Origin: Klugiella xanthotipulae
Lineage (GTDB): Bacteria > Actinomycetota > Actinomycetes > Actinomycetales > Microbacteriaceae
Direction of reading: 5' to 3'
Assembly (NCBI RefSeq): GCF_006716695.1
Contig: NZ_VFPN01000002.1
Coordinates: forward strand, 310,001 to 374,000
Length of the DNA: 64,000 nt
The notes beneath the pieces are model-generated. The model did no database searches and had not been told where the DNA came from. It saw only the letters and a program-made list of their open reading frames with translations. Every line of letters begins with the position of its first letter. The first letter of the stretch is position 1. Shown one piece after another: positions 8,251 to 15,973 of this stretch. A program made the position numbers and the translations under genes.

Positions 8251-9494
8251 GAGACACCGCCGCGGCGGTGCCCGAAAGCTCCGCGCCAGGCCACACAACC
8301 GGCAAGCACGGCCAGTATCGAGCATATGGCGGCCACCACCGCCATCGGTGGACCGCCTGTGAGGGCCAGGGAACCCATCAATTCGCCCTGCGGCCCGCTC
8401 CCCGCGGGAGCACCGCCGATTCCCGCGCCCGTTCCACCCGAGATGGAGTCTCCCGCACCCCAGGCGTGCACGGTGAGGGTCACCTCGTCTCCGCTGACGG
8501 CGGTCGGGTCGGTGCGCACATCAAAAAGCAGCCAACGCTGCTCGTCTGAGTCAAACGAGACGAGTGTGCGAATGCCGCCACCCGCCACCGCATCGGCCAG
8601 CGGCCCCCAACCCATCACCTCGCGGGCCGCACCGGCGCAGAGACCGTTGACCCAGCGGGTGTCACACGCCCGCACCCGGATACTGAGCCGGTCCACCAGG
8701 GGACCCTCCGCCATCAGCTCAGCGTTCAGGATGCCGGGCTCAGTCGAGGTGGAGTCCACCCCCACCTGCCAGGATGCATCGCTCCCGCTCGCGAGCTGCG
8801 CCAGTTGTTGCTGATCACCCACCGCAGTCAGGACGATCCAGCGCCCGCGGAAGACGGTGTCACTCTCCGCGGCGCTGGCGGGTGCTGCGGCCCACACCGA
8901 GGCGGCACAGACCGAGGCGGCACAGAGCAGCCCCATCACAACGCAGGCAACGACTCTCGTGGCCACGGGAGTTCCGGGCGTGGACCCCTGCGGTGAGGGG
9001 CGGCCGCCCCGCGGCCACAGGCCCCAGGTCATCAGGGCGGCCACGATAACCGTGATGCCCCCCATCACTGCCGGGTTACCGAGAGCGCTCACATATGCCG
9101 CCCCGCCTGGCACCGAGAAGATCACCTCGCGCACGCGGGTCACCGGATAGGGCTCGGGATCATCCATACTATTGGCGTCGCCCCGAAGGGTTAGTCCGTA
9201 CGTGTCACCGCCCGCGGCGGGCGGGGTGATCGACATCACCCGGTGGGTGATGGGCAACTTACCCACCCGATCCACCGTGACGATATCGCCCACCCGCACC
9301 CGCGAGGCGGGAGTTTCGACCACAACAGCCACCGAACCAGCGGGGATAGTGGGGCCCATAGAACCGGTTTGGAAGAGCACCAGTGTCACCTGAAAAAACG
9401 TCGCCGCGATAACCGCAACGATGCACACCAGCCCACCGATCGCGGCGATGGTGAGGCCGATGTCGCCCAGTATCCTTGGCACGTTCCGTGTCAT
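8247..9494 (-). CDS. SipW-like signal peptidase I fused to a C-terminal exported domain with LALTG signal
   Basis: The 415-residue protein has a Ser/His signal peptidase of the ER/archaeal/SipW type in its first 160 residues. A membrane helix spans about 11-40, the catalytic Ser45 lies in TGSMGPTIPAG, His84 in ITHRV replaces the Lys of ordinary bacterial enzymes, and LRGDANSMDDP follows. Residues 179-209 then look like a second signal-peptide-like hydrophobic stretch ending ASAAE. About 160 residues of unrecognised extracellular sequence follow. The end has the classic sorting-signal layout: LALTG (376-380), a hydrophobic span and an Arg-rich tail. Start ATG 9494 is 19 bases after the preceding gene. 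The peptidase call is firm; the role of the tail is unknown. Confidence 0.85.
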   Translation of the reverse strand: MTRNVPRILGDIGLTIAAIGGLVCIVAVIAATFFQVTLVLFQTGSMGPTIPAGSVAVVVETPASRVRVGDIVTVDRVGKLPITHRVMSITPPAAGGDTYGLTLRGDANSMDDPEPYPVTRVREVIFSVPGGAAYVSALGNPAVMGGITVIVAALMTWGLWPRGGRPSPQGSTPGTPVATRVVACVVMGLLCAASVCAASVWAAAPASAAESDTVFRGRWIVLTAVGDQQQLAQLASGSDASWQVGVDSTSTEPGILNAELMAEGPLVDRLSIRVRACDTRWVNGLCAGAAREVMGWGPLADAVAGGGIRTLVSFDSDEQRWLLFDVRTDPTAVSGDEVTLTVHAWGAGDSISGGTGAGIGGAPAGSGPQGELMGSLALTGGPPMAVVAAICSILAVLAGCVAWRGAFGHRRGGVS

Positions 9495-9513
9495 CCTGTA
9501 CCGTACCGATTCG

Positions 9514-10143
9514 CTAGCTGGTGGATGTTGCGGTAAAGGTCCACTGGATGTTCGCCGTCTGCCCCTGGCGATCACTCGTAGCGGTCGGGGCCAGTTGCAC
9601 CTCAATACACAGGCGTTTCTCCGCGGTTCCACCCGAGGCCAATGCAATCGCCGTTGTTGTGGGGAGGGCCGCTGCCACATTGGTGTAGGTATTCGCCGGG
9701 GTCACCCACGTGGGTGACCCCGTAAAAGAAGCGGCCGCACACGTGGTTGACGCTGTCGCCAACTGCACGATCCGGTACTGCAGATAGGTGGAGAGGGCAA
9801 CCCCGCTCGTGTCTGTCGCCTTGACCAGTGTGAGCGACATACTCCCACTGATCGTCGTCGCCGCCGTGGTGTTCACGTTGAGCCAGGCATACGCCGAGAC
9901 CCCCGGCGACATCGCCGTTGCCGCGAAGGTCAGTGAGGCACCAGGGGCCGTGGGGTGGCTGCCCACGGTTGTTCCCGCACTGGTCGAGACCGTGTCAAAG
10001 ACACTCGTCCCAAACGTTCCGGTAGCCACCTCCCCATCGGTCCAGGCGGCCAGAGTGGCGGTGGCACCGGTACCCAGCACCAGCCCACCAGCAAGGAGAG
10101 CACGCGTCCGGGTTAAGCGTCGCGTCCGAACAGGTTCCGTCAT
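9514..10143 (-). CDS. SipW-dependent-type exported protein, paralog 2
   Basis: This 209-residue secreted protein has an Arg-rich front (RTRRLTRTR), a hydrophobic segment ALLAGGLVLGTGATATLAAW and the motif AAWTDGEVATGT just after it. This layout is typical of SipW-cognate signal peptides. The mature part is Thr/Ser/Ala-rich and predicted to be beta-rich, with a cysteine pair (STTCAAAS and KRLCIEVQ). It is a paralog of the gene 3 bases upstream and lies directly before the signal peptidase that probably processes it. By analogy with TasA-type systems it may form extracellular fibres or matrix, but that is inference. Confidence 0.82.
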   Translation of the reverse strand: MTEPVRTRRLTRTRALLAGGLVLGTGATATLAAWTDGEVATGTFGTSVFDTVSTSAGTTVGSHPTAPGASLTFAATAMSPGVSAYAWLNVNTTAATTISGSMSLTLVKATDTSGVALSTYLQYRIVQLATASTTCAAASFTGSPTWVTPANTYTNVAAALPTTTAIALASGGTAEKRLCIEVQLAPTATSDRQGQTANIQWTFTATSTS

Positions 10144-10146
10144 CGA

Positions 10147-10767
10147 TTACACCGAACCTGCCGCAAACTTCCACGTGACGCTGCCGGTTTGCCCCTGGGC
10201 AATATTTCCGGCGGTCACGGCGAAGCACAGGTGGGCCGGGGTGCCGGCGACCCCACTGCCCGCGGTGAGGCTGAGGGTAACACCGGCAGGAACCGTGCCG
10301 AGCGCCGTACCTGCTGGAACCAGCACCGTACCGCCCGTGACGGCCGTTGCGTCACAGGTCGGCGAGGCGGTTTTTACCACCGTGTAGGTGAGGTTTGCGT
10401 TTGTTCCCGTTGCGGTCTCGTGCGAAAGGGTCACGGTGGCGTCACGTGTGGTGGCTGCATCCAGCCGGACCGAGAACGGCGCGTAGACGATATCAGCCGG
10501 GGCCAGGTTAGTCGGGTTCACGGTGAAGCCCAGCGTAGCGGCCGACCCAGCAGCCGCGTGCTCTGCGTAGGCCGTGCCGTTTGTGCTGCCCTCTAGGTTG
10601 AACGCTCCAGCCGTAAACGTACCCGTGGCAAATTCGGAGTCATTCCAGGCAGCCAGTGTAACAGCCGCACCGACTCCCACTACGAGGCCACCGGCAAGAA
10701 TCGCACGGGCCCGTCGGAATGATTGGCGACGACGCCCTTCACCAGAAACCGTAACTGCGTTGTCCAT
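10147..10767 (-). CDS. SipW-dependent-type exported protein, paralog 1
   Basis: This first gene of the SipW operon encodes 206 residues. The N terminus has a basic stretch (GRRRQSFRRAR), a hydrophobic helix (about residues 22-40) and AAWNDSEFATGT at 39-50, where cleavage is expected. The remainder is Thr/Ala/Gly-rich and beta-like, with cysteines in SPTCDATAV and HLCFAVTAG matching the pair in paralog 2. ATG 10767 follows GGGGGAAAAAAT, a plausible ribosome-binding site. Its promoter should lie in the AT-rich stretch 10768-10887. Confidence 0.82.
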   Translation of the reverse strand: MDNAVTVSGEGRRRQSFRRARAILAGGLVVGVGAAVTLAAWNDSEFATGTFTAGAFNLEGSTNGTAYAEHAAAGSAATLGFTVNPTNLAPADIVYAPFSVRLDAATTRDATVTLSHETATGTNANLTYTVVKTASPTCDATAVTGGTVLVPAGTALGTVPAGVTLSLTAGSGVAGTPAHLCFAVTAGNIAQGQTGSVTWKFAAGSV

Positions 10768-10887
10768 ATTTTTTCCCCCATCAAACTCTGAACTATTTCA
10801 ACGGGATCATGGTAGACACATAGGCAACAATAAGTGAAGAGATATTTTTTTCTCAGCCGTGTGCTCACGAGCAACGCCTAAATTTCT

Positions 10888-11247
10888 TTAGCTGATGACG
10901 TTAGGAACCTGGGCCCACTCCGTTATGACCACGGTCAGGGCGCACCCAACGGCAATCAGCCAGAGCAGTCCCATGCCAGCAGCGAGCAGCAGCAGGCGAC
11001 GACGACGTGGAATCACAGTAAACCGCACAACCACCATGCCGATAAAGGTGAGAAGCACGCCCGCGATCCCCCCGACTGGGACAAAAAACGTGAGCTGGGA
11101 CATCCAGGCCAAAGAACCTGTGGCAAAAATAACCCCGAGCGCACCGGCGATGAGCCAGCCTTCCCCGGAGGCCGTTGTCACGGAGGGCTGCTGCCACTCC
11201 CGATGAGAATCCCGCGCACGGCGTGTGTAGTGATATGCGTGTGCCAT
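10888..11247 (-). CDS. Small three-helix membrane protein, unknown function
   Basis: The 119-residue protein has three hydrophobic segments (about residues 30-50, 53-78 and 85-108) separated by short loops, one of them Arg-rich (PRRRR). The N-terminal 28 residues are polar and basic. No catalytic motif or known family is recognised. It lies upstream of the SipW operon in the same direction, but the 120-base AT-rich gap suggests separate transcription. Confidence 0.6.
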   Translation of the reverse strand: MAHAYHYTRRARDSHREWQQPSVTTASGEGWLIAGALGVIFATGSLAWMSQLTFFVPVGGIAGVLLTFIGMVVVRFTVIPRRRRLLLLAAGMGLLWLIAVGCALTVVITEWAQVPNVIS

Positions 11248-11356
11248 GATCGCCCTTCCGATCTTTTAGCCAACGCTATGCTCACCCCCTCCTTACCGAT
11301 AGGGGCTTGACACTGCCACAGGGAGAAAAACCCCGATTTATTGCGGTTAACGCATG

Positions 11357-11713
11357 CTACTGATGCTCAGCAAGCAGGGCATCCGTGCGGGCTTCTTTAT
11401 CCCTGATATAGGCCTCAATATCCGACTCTGGCAGCAGATGCAGTCCACGCGGAGTGTTGGACGAGTCGGCCAGCACCTCTATCCACAGGCGGTTCAATTC
11501 GGGTGCCCGGCTACCAAGAAACCGAAACTGTAGTGGGATGTTGGGGGCCAGCCACAACGCAATCCGACCGGATCCCGCTTCCGGGTCGTTGTTCCAGCTC
11601 AGAAAGAAACACTCCTGACGGCGCAGCTTCGAGGCAATGACCACTTTGAGGTGGGCCAGGGCACGATCATCGATCTCATACTCGGTGCTCGATCCGTATG
11701 TGAGGTATCCCAT
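11357..11713 (-). CDS. DUF7882-type small protein of Microbacteriaceae
   Basis: The 118-residue protein reads MGYLTYGSSTEYEIDDRALAHLKVVI, then KLRRQECFFLSW, a basic element followed by a beta strand. It resembles the short proteins common in Microbacteriaceae that are grouped as DUF7882 and sometimes mis-annotated as DNA ligase-like. I chose ATG 11713 because MGYL/MGRL is the customary opening and the upstream extension has no coding character. The function is unknown. It stands alone. Confidence 0.7.
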   Translation of the reverse strand: MGYLTYGSSTEYEIDDRALAHLKVVIASKLRRQECFFLSWNNDPEAGSGRIALWLAPNIPLQFRFLGSRAPELNRLWIEVLADSSNTPRGLHLLPESDIEAYIRDKEARTDALLAEHQ

Positions 11714-11898
11714 ATCCCCATCATCACTGCTCCCCCCAGCAGGGCGCAAGCGTTTCCCGTCACAACGGATCACGCCACCACGAGGCACCACGTGAAACAC
11801 CCCGCACCCATCGGCATCGATCTACCCACCAAAAAAGAACCTGACGTCATGCTGAGCTTCACTAGCCGCGCACAGCGACGAGCCGTAGAGTCGATACA

Positions 11899-12063
11899 TT
11901 AGACGTTGTGTCGGCCGCTCATGCTGCGCATCAGGAAGGCGATAACAGCGATGATGGCGAGCACAAGGCCCACCCACAACAGAAAACTCAACGACTGAAC
12001 AAAACCACCCGTCACAAAGAGGACGGCGGCGATAACGATGAGCACGATCAAAAAAATGTTCAC
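11899..12063 (-). CDS. Small hydrophobic membrane protein
   Basis: The 54-residue product starts at GTG 12063 behind a good GAAAGGA site. It consists of two membrane helices (about residues 2-18 and 25-45), then a short polar tail, SMSGRHNV. A longer frame upstream exists but lacks coding character and spans a promoter-like gap. Proteins of this sort are common in Micrococcales; the role is unknown. Confidence 0.65.
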   Translation of the reverse strand: MNIFLIVLIVIAAVLFVTGGFVQSLSFLLWVGLVLAIIAVIAFLMRSMSGRHNV

Positions 12064-12196
12064 GATAAATCCTTTCGTTGATCTAGCCCACGCTACGGAC
12101 ACATAAAAATACATGACAGGGGGTTGACAGTCAGACTGGCACATGCAGTTGCAGCGCCCGCACCATCGTCTTTTACGCACCTCAGGAAGGACCACG

Positions 12197-12331
12197 ATGA
12201 GTACCTCATCTTCTGAACGCCCCAAGCCCTCCGACCTCGCCGGACTCAAAAAGCCCGAGGTCTCGCCGCAGGAGCATCCGCATCCCGAGACGGACACAGA
12301 CACGCCCTCCGACACCCCCTCTGACTCGTAG
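12197..12331 (+). CDS. Small proline/serine-rich hypothetical protein
   Basis: This 44-residue polar protein, MSTSSSERPKPSDLAGLKKP at the start and DTDTPSDTPSDS at the end, is probably disordered. ATG 12197 is preceded by AGGAAGG at good spacing, and a terminator-like hairpin follows the stop within 15 bases, so an independent expressed unit is likely. The family is not recognised. Confidence 0.55.
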   Translation: MSTSSSERPKPSDLAGLKKPEVSPQEHPHPETDTDTPSDTPSDS

Positions 12332-12344
12332 CATCCCCACAAGC

Positions 12345-12377
12345 GCGCGGTCGGCCCACCAGAGGGGCCGACCGCGC
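12345..12377 (+). terminator. Terminator-like hairpin
   Basis: A perfect 13-bp GC-rich stem, GCGCGGTCGGCCC (12345-12357) with its complement (12365-12377), has a 7-base loop. It lacks a T tract. It ends the small gene before it. Confidence 0.65.
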
Positions 12378-12857
12378 AGCCGCCCCTCACCGCGATTCGG
12401 TCAGTGCGGAGTAACGACGTCTCCGCCACACTGGCCGGAGGAGAGGCGACACACGGCCCCTCGCGACGTCGTGAAAATATCACCCTCGTTCGGAACTCAG
12501 GGTGATATTCAGAGTTAAAGACAGCTAACCCCCACCCTCTGCGTCCACGCGCTATTGATGCTCACCTAACACGACACAAGGGATGCGCGCGTAGAAAAAC
12601 GTCGCCGATAAAACCGCCTGCTACCGGGCCAGCCCCCTCCACTCGCGGGTAAACCGAACCCTCAAACGCGACGACTTTCCTCATCGCTTTTCGGGCGATG
12701 GAGGCGAGCTCACCGATTCTTCACATGTTCAGTACGGGTAGCCTGTCTATCGAGCCTCGACATCCTTGGGGTTTGCCTTACTAACCCAAGGCGGGGAGCA
12801 TCACACCGTGGATCCTCGGCTTATCGGATCCCCGAGAGACTTGAGAGCGGGACACGC
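12378..12857. other. Long leader region upstream of the exopolysaccharide kinase operon
   Basis: This 480-base gap holds no credible gene. It contains the inverted repeat 12476-12509 (annotated separately). Nearer the gene is a possible promoter, TTCACA (about 12719) and TAGCCT (about 12738). Just before the start codon is a small stem, CTCGG/CCGAG (about 12814-12835), within two GGATCC copies. The length fits a regulated promoter with an untranslated leader. I could not match a known riboswitch. Confidence 0.45.
12476..12509. promoter_or_regulatory. Inverted repeat AATATCACCCT / AGGGTGATATT, candidate operator
   Basis: Two perfect 11-base arms (12476-12486 and 12499-12509) are separated by 12 bases, about 350 bases upstream of the kinase operon. 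The GGGTGA core recurs in the other large gaps of this locus (19.4, 24.2 and 26.6 kb), which makes a shared regulator plausible. Confidence 0.45.
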
Positions 12858-14441
12858 ATGACCCTCAGCGATACCTCGCCGAGCCAGCAGGAGGCCAGCC
12901 ACGCTGACTCCTTTGACCTCCGCGGCTACATCCGTATCCTCCAGAATTACTGGCTGGGCGGAGTCTGCGTGATTGTCACGTGCGTCCTCCTCACAGCGGC
13001 CTGGACGGCTCTTCAAACTCCCGTTTACCAGACCCGCGCCACTACTCTCGTCCAAGCCCTCGGAGCGGACAACCTCAATCTCGCATTCGCCGGGGAAACA
13101 CTCACTAAGTCGCGCGCCGAGTCCTATGCCCAGATGGCGATGTCCGAGTCAATCGCCGAAAGCGTTATTAGCGATCTCAATCTGGATGCCACCCCCGGTG
13201 AGGTTCTCGCTCAGATCAAATCCACCCTGCTGGTAGACACCGCCGTGATCGAAGTCACTGCCTCCGGCGGAACACCCGAGGAAGCGCAAAGCCTCGCCAA
13301 TGCCTGGGTCACGGCCCTCATCGCCCAGGTAAAGACTCTCGAAAGTCCCGACGGTCAAGACAGCCAAGTGGTTGAGCTCACCTCCCTCTCTGTCGCTCCG
13401 CTGCCAGCTGCACCCACCTCCCCCAACATCAAGACCAACCTTGCCATCGGCTTCGCGGTCGGGCTATTGGCTGCCGTTCTTTATGCGTTCATCCGCAATG
13501 TCTTTGATCGCCGCATCCGCTCCGTAGACAGCGTTGAGCGAGATTTTGGTGTCTCGGTTGTGGGAGTGCTCCCCATCGACCCCAAGATTGGCTCGCGTAA
13601 TCGTATCCTCGCCGAAGCCTCGGGAACGGCTGCATTCCGCAAGGAACGCTTTGCCGTCAGCGAGGCGCTCCGTAGCATGCGCACCAATCTGTCGTATGTC
13701 CACGTCGATGAGCCCCCGCGCATCCTCGTGGTCACAAGCGCTATGCCGGGTGAGGGCAAATCAACCGTATCGGCCAACCTGGCGAGCGCCATGGCCTCGA
13801 CCGGCCAGGCCGTTGTCCTGATCGACTGCGATCTTCGTCGCCCCACGCAGGAGAAGGTATTTGGGCTCGCCGCTGGCGCAGGCCTTACGGATGTCCTCAG
13901 CGGACGCGCCGAATTCGCCGATGTGGTGCATTCCCTGGGCAAGCGAGGGAATCTCAGTGTTGTCACGGCAGGACGCGTCCCACCGAACCCCAGTGAACTC
14001 CTCGGTTCTAAACGAATGACTGACCTCATCCAGCGCCTCTCCGAGATTGCCTTTGTTGTGCTGGATGCCCCCCCGCTTCTGCCCGTGACGGATGCAGCCA
14101 TTCTGTCCAAGGCCGCCGACGGTGCCGTCATCGTTGCCCAGGCCCGCCGTACCACCCACGACCAACTCGGTCGAGCCATCAACTCCATCCGTCGCATCGG
14201 CGGCACCGTGACGGGCGTGGTACTCAATCGCGTCCCCTCCGGCGGTACCAGTAGTTCGGAGTACGGCTACTACGGCACGACCTACTACGGCCAAGATGAC
14301 GATGCCTCCGCATCCCGACGCCCGACAAAGGGAAAACCCACTAAAGGAAAGTCAGCCAAGTCCTCTCGCTCTGGCTCCCGTGCGCGCTCAGGTCGCCAGG
14401 ACGGCGATGCTCCCAAGTACAGGCGTGGAAACGTAGCCTAA
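12858..14441 (+). CDS. Polysaccharide co-polymerase / tyrosine autokinase (Wzc/CpsD type)
   Basis: This 527-residue bacterial tyrosine kinase controls chain length and export of an extracellular polysaccharide. A Wzz-like part comes first, with membrane helices near residues 30-50 and 193-212. The cytoplasmic kinase follows: Walker A MPGEGKST (296-303), Walker A' VVLIDCDLRRP (319-329) and Walker B VVLDAPP (400-406). The tail has a tyrosine cluster YGYYGTTYYG (469-478), the likely autophosphorylation site, and then a Lys/Arg/Ser-rich end. The stop codon overlaps the next ATG (TAATG). A cognate-looking tyrosine phosphatase lies on the other strand at 18.5 kb. Confidence 0.93.
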   Translation: MTLSDTSPSQQEASHADSFDLRGYIRILQNYWLGGVCVIVTCVLLTAAWTALQTPVYQTRATTLVQALGADNLNLAFAGETLTKSRAESYAQMAMSESIAESVISDLNLDATPGEVLAQIKSTLLVDTAVIEVTASGGTPEEAQSLANAWVTALIAQVKTLESPDGQDSQVVELTSLSVAPLPAAPTSPNIKTNLAIGFAVGLLAAVLYAFIRNVFDRRIRSVDSVERDFGVSVVGVLPIDPKIGSRNRILAEASGTAAFRKERFAVSEALRSMRTNLSYVHVDEPPRILVVTSAMPGEGKSTVSANLASAMASTGQAVVLIDCDLRRPTQEKVFGLAAGAGLTDVLSGRAEFADVVHSLGKRGNLSVVTAGRVPPNPSELLGSKRMTDLIQRLSEIAFVVLDAPPLLPVTDAAILSKAADGAVIVAQARRTTHDQLGRAINSIRRIGGTVTGVVLNRVPSGGTSSSEYGYYGTTYYGQDDDASASRRPTKGKPTKGKSAKSSRSGSRARSGRQDGDAPKYRRGNVA

Positions 14442-15790
14442 TGCCCTCACCCCTCCCCGTGGAGGTATCTGCGGCCCTCGCCCACGCGCTGGTTGCAGAG
14501 ATTGCGACTATAGCAAACACGCGAATCCTATTTCTTAAGGGACCCGTCTCCAACGCCCACGGGCTCCGCCCCTGGCGCGCCTTTCACGACGTGGATGTCC
14601 TGGCCGACCCGGCACGCGTCCACACCGTGGAGAGGGGTATGGAGGCTGCTGGCTGGCAGCGGCGACCGTCCTCACTCGGGCACAGTCGCTTTGTCACCCA
14701 CTCCCACACCTACTTCCACCCCCAATGGCCCTGTGATGTAGACATTCACACCAGCTTCCCGGGTATTCTCCTGGAGGATTCAGAGGCCTTTGATGTTCTC
14801 TGGACGCAGCGAATGGATCTGCGCATCGCTGGCCGCAACATCACAACCACCAATTTTGCCGCCAGTGCGCTAATTACCGCCCTGCACTCCCTTCGAGCCA
14901 TGTCCGAGGTCCGGCACAGCACCGAGTTTGACTATGTAGTGAAGGCCGTCACCGACCGGATGTTTCCCGAGGAAATCCGCGAGGAGCTACTCCCCCTCGC
15001 CATACAGCTCAACGCGGTCGAACCGCTCCGGCCGTTTTTGGCACGTGTGGGAGCCCCCCTTCCCCCTCCCGCACCAATTTCACCCGAACTGGAACGTTGG
15101 AAGCTCCATAGCCATCAGAAGAACCAGGCCGGTAACTGGATGCTGCTCATCTCGCAGGCTCCGGCCCGTCAGAAACCGGGACTCCTGTGGCGCGCGGTAT
15201 TTCCCACCACGCAAGACCTCCTGATCGATCATCCTGAGGCGGGCGAGTCGTGGCCGCGGCTGATCTCAGCCCGAGTCACCCGCCTCGGCCGTGGGATTCG
15301 CGCACTTCCCCGCGCCTACACCCACTTCCGCAGCGCCAAGGAGACCGCACTGCACACTCACGCTTCGGCGGGTGACTCCCCGGACGTCCCCACCGCAACA
15401 GAACCCACAATTACACCGGGCCGCCCTGATGAGGCTGCCTCATCGTTTCCCCACGAATACGATATGGCCACCGACGACTCCCTGGACGACCGGGCAGACC
15501 CCGGGGACAATGCACCCCGCATCTACCGAAGCGAAACCTGCGCCTACGAGACCGCTCAGGATGAGCAATCGGTTGGCCTGCTTCGCTTAGTCTCACCGTT
15601 CACTCAACTCCCACTCGCGCTTGAGGGCACCTCATGTGAGCTGTGGAAGATGCTGGAACATCCCTACTCCGTTGACCGGCTTGCTACCCACGCGGCCACA
15701 CGCTACGGTGCCCCCTTGAATACCGTCCGCACCGATGTCGGCACATTTGTTGACCAGATGGTCGATCAGGGCTTCCTGACGATTCGATAA
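14441..15790 (+). CDS. Nucleotidyltransferase-family protein with PqqD-like C-terminal domain
   Basis: The first 300 residues of this 449-residue protein resemble the uncharacterised nucleotidyltransferases of Pfam NTP_transf_5. ILFLKGPVSNAHGL is followed by RPWRAFHDVDVLAD with the metal-binding Asp50-x-Asp52 pair, then a VDIHTSFPG strand. A polar linker (about 305-360) leads to roughly 85 residues like the PqqD/RRE fold (SPFTQLPLALEGTSCELWKML to DQMVDQGFLTI). In some lasso peptide clusters a relative of this enzyme works with an HPr-kinase-like partner; a kinase-PqqD protein is encoded at 23 kb. Translation is coupled to the upstream kinase. The substrate is unknown. Confidence 0.78.
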   Translation: MPSPLPVEVSAALAHALVAEIATIANTRILFLKGPVSNAHGLRPWRAFHDVDVLADPARVHTVERGMEAAGWQRRPSSLGHSRFVTHSHTYFHPQWPCDVDIHTSFPGILLEDSEAFDVLWTQRMDLRIAGRNITTTNFAASALITALHSLRAMSEVRHSTEFDYVVKAVTDRMFPEEIREELLPLAIQLNAVEPLRPFLARVGAPLPPPAPISPELERWKLHSHQKNQAGNWMLLISQAPARQKPGLLWRAVFPTTQDLLIDHPEAGESWPRLISARVTRLGRGIRALPRAYTHFRSAKETALHTHASAGDSPDVPTATEPTITPGRPDEAASSFPHEYDMATDDSLDDRADPGDNAPRIYRSETCAYETAQDEQSVGLLRLVSPFTQLPLALEGTSCELWKMLEHPYSVDRLATHAATRYGAPLNTVRTDVGTFVDQMVDQGFLTIR

Positions 15791-15899
15791 CGGCACGGCA
15801 AAGTCTCACTGCAGCAGGTGAAGCCGCCTATCGATTCACGGAATAATGGCCCATATCTCGATAATTGGTCGTATTCTCTACGCCAGGGTAAATGTTAGA

Positions 15900-15945
15900 A
15901 CAGCGGTGTTCGGATGCCTCTCTAGAGACATCCGAACACCGCTGT
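15900..15945. terminator. Bidirectional terminator hairpin
   Basis: A perfect 17-bp stem, ACAGCGGTGTTCGGATG (15900-15916) with its complement (15929-15945), has a 12-base loop. It separates the convergent nucleotidyltransferase and sugar transferase genes. Confidence 0.85.
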
Positions 15946-15973
15946 GCGCGATCGTGCCGGAGCACAGGTAGCC

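Noticed and set aside
12800-12857. Possible c-di-AMP or other riboswitch before the exopolysaccharide kinase
   Set aside because: A small stem and repeated GGATCC are present, but I could not match the conserved core of a known riboswitch class.
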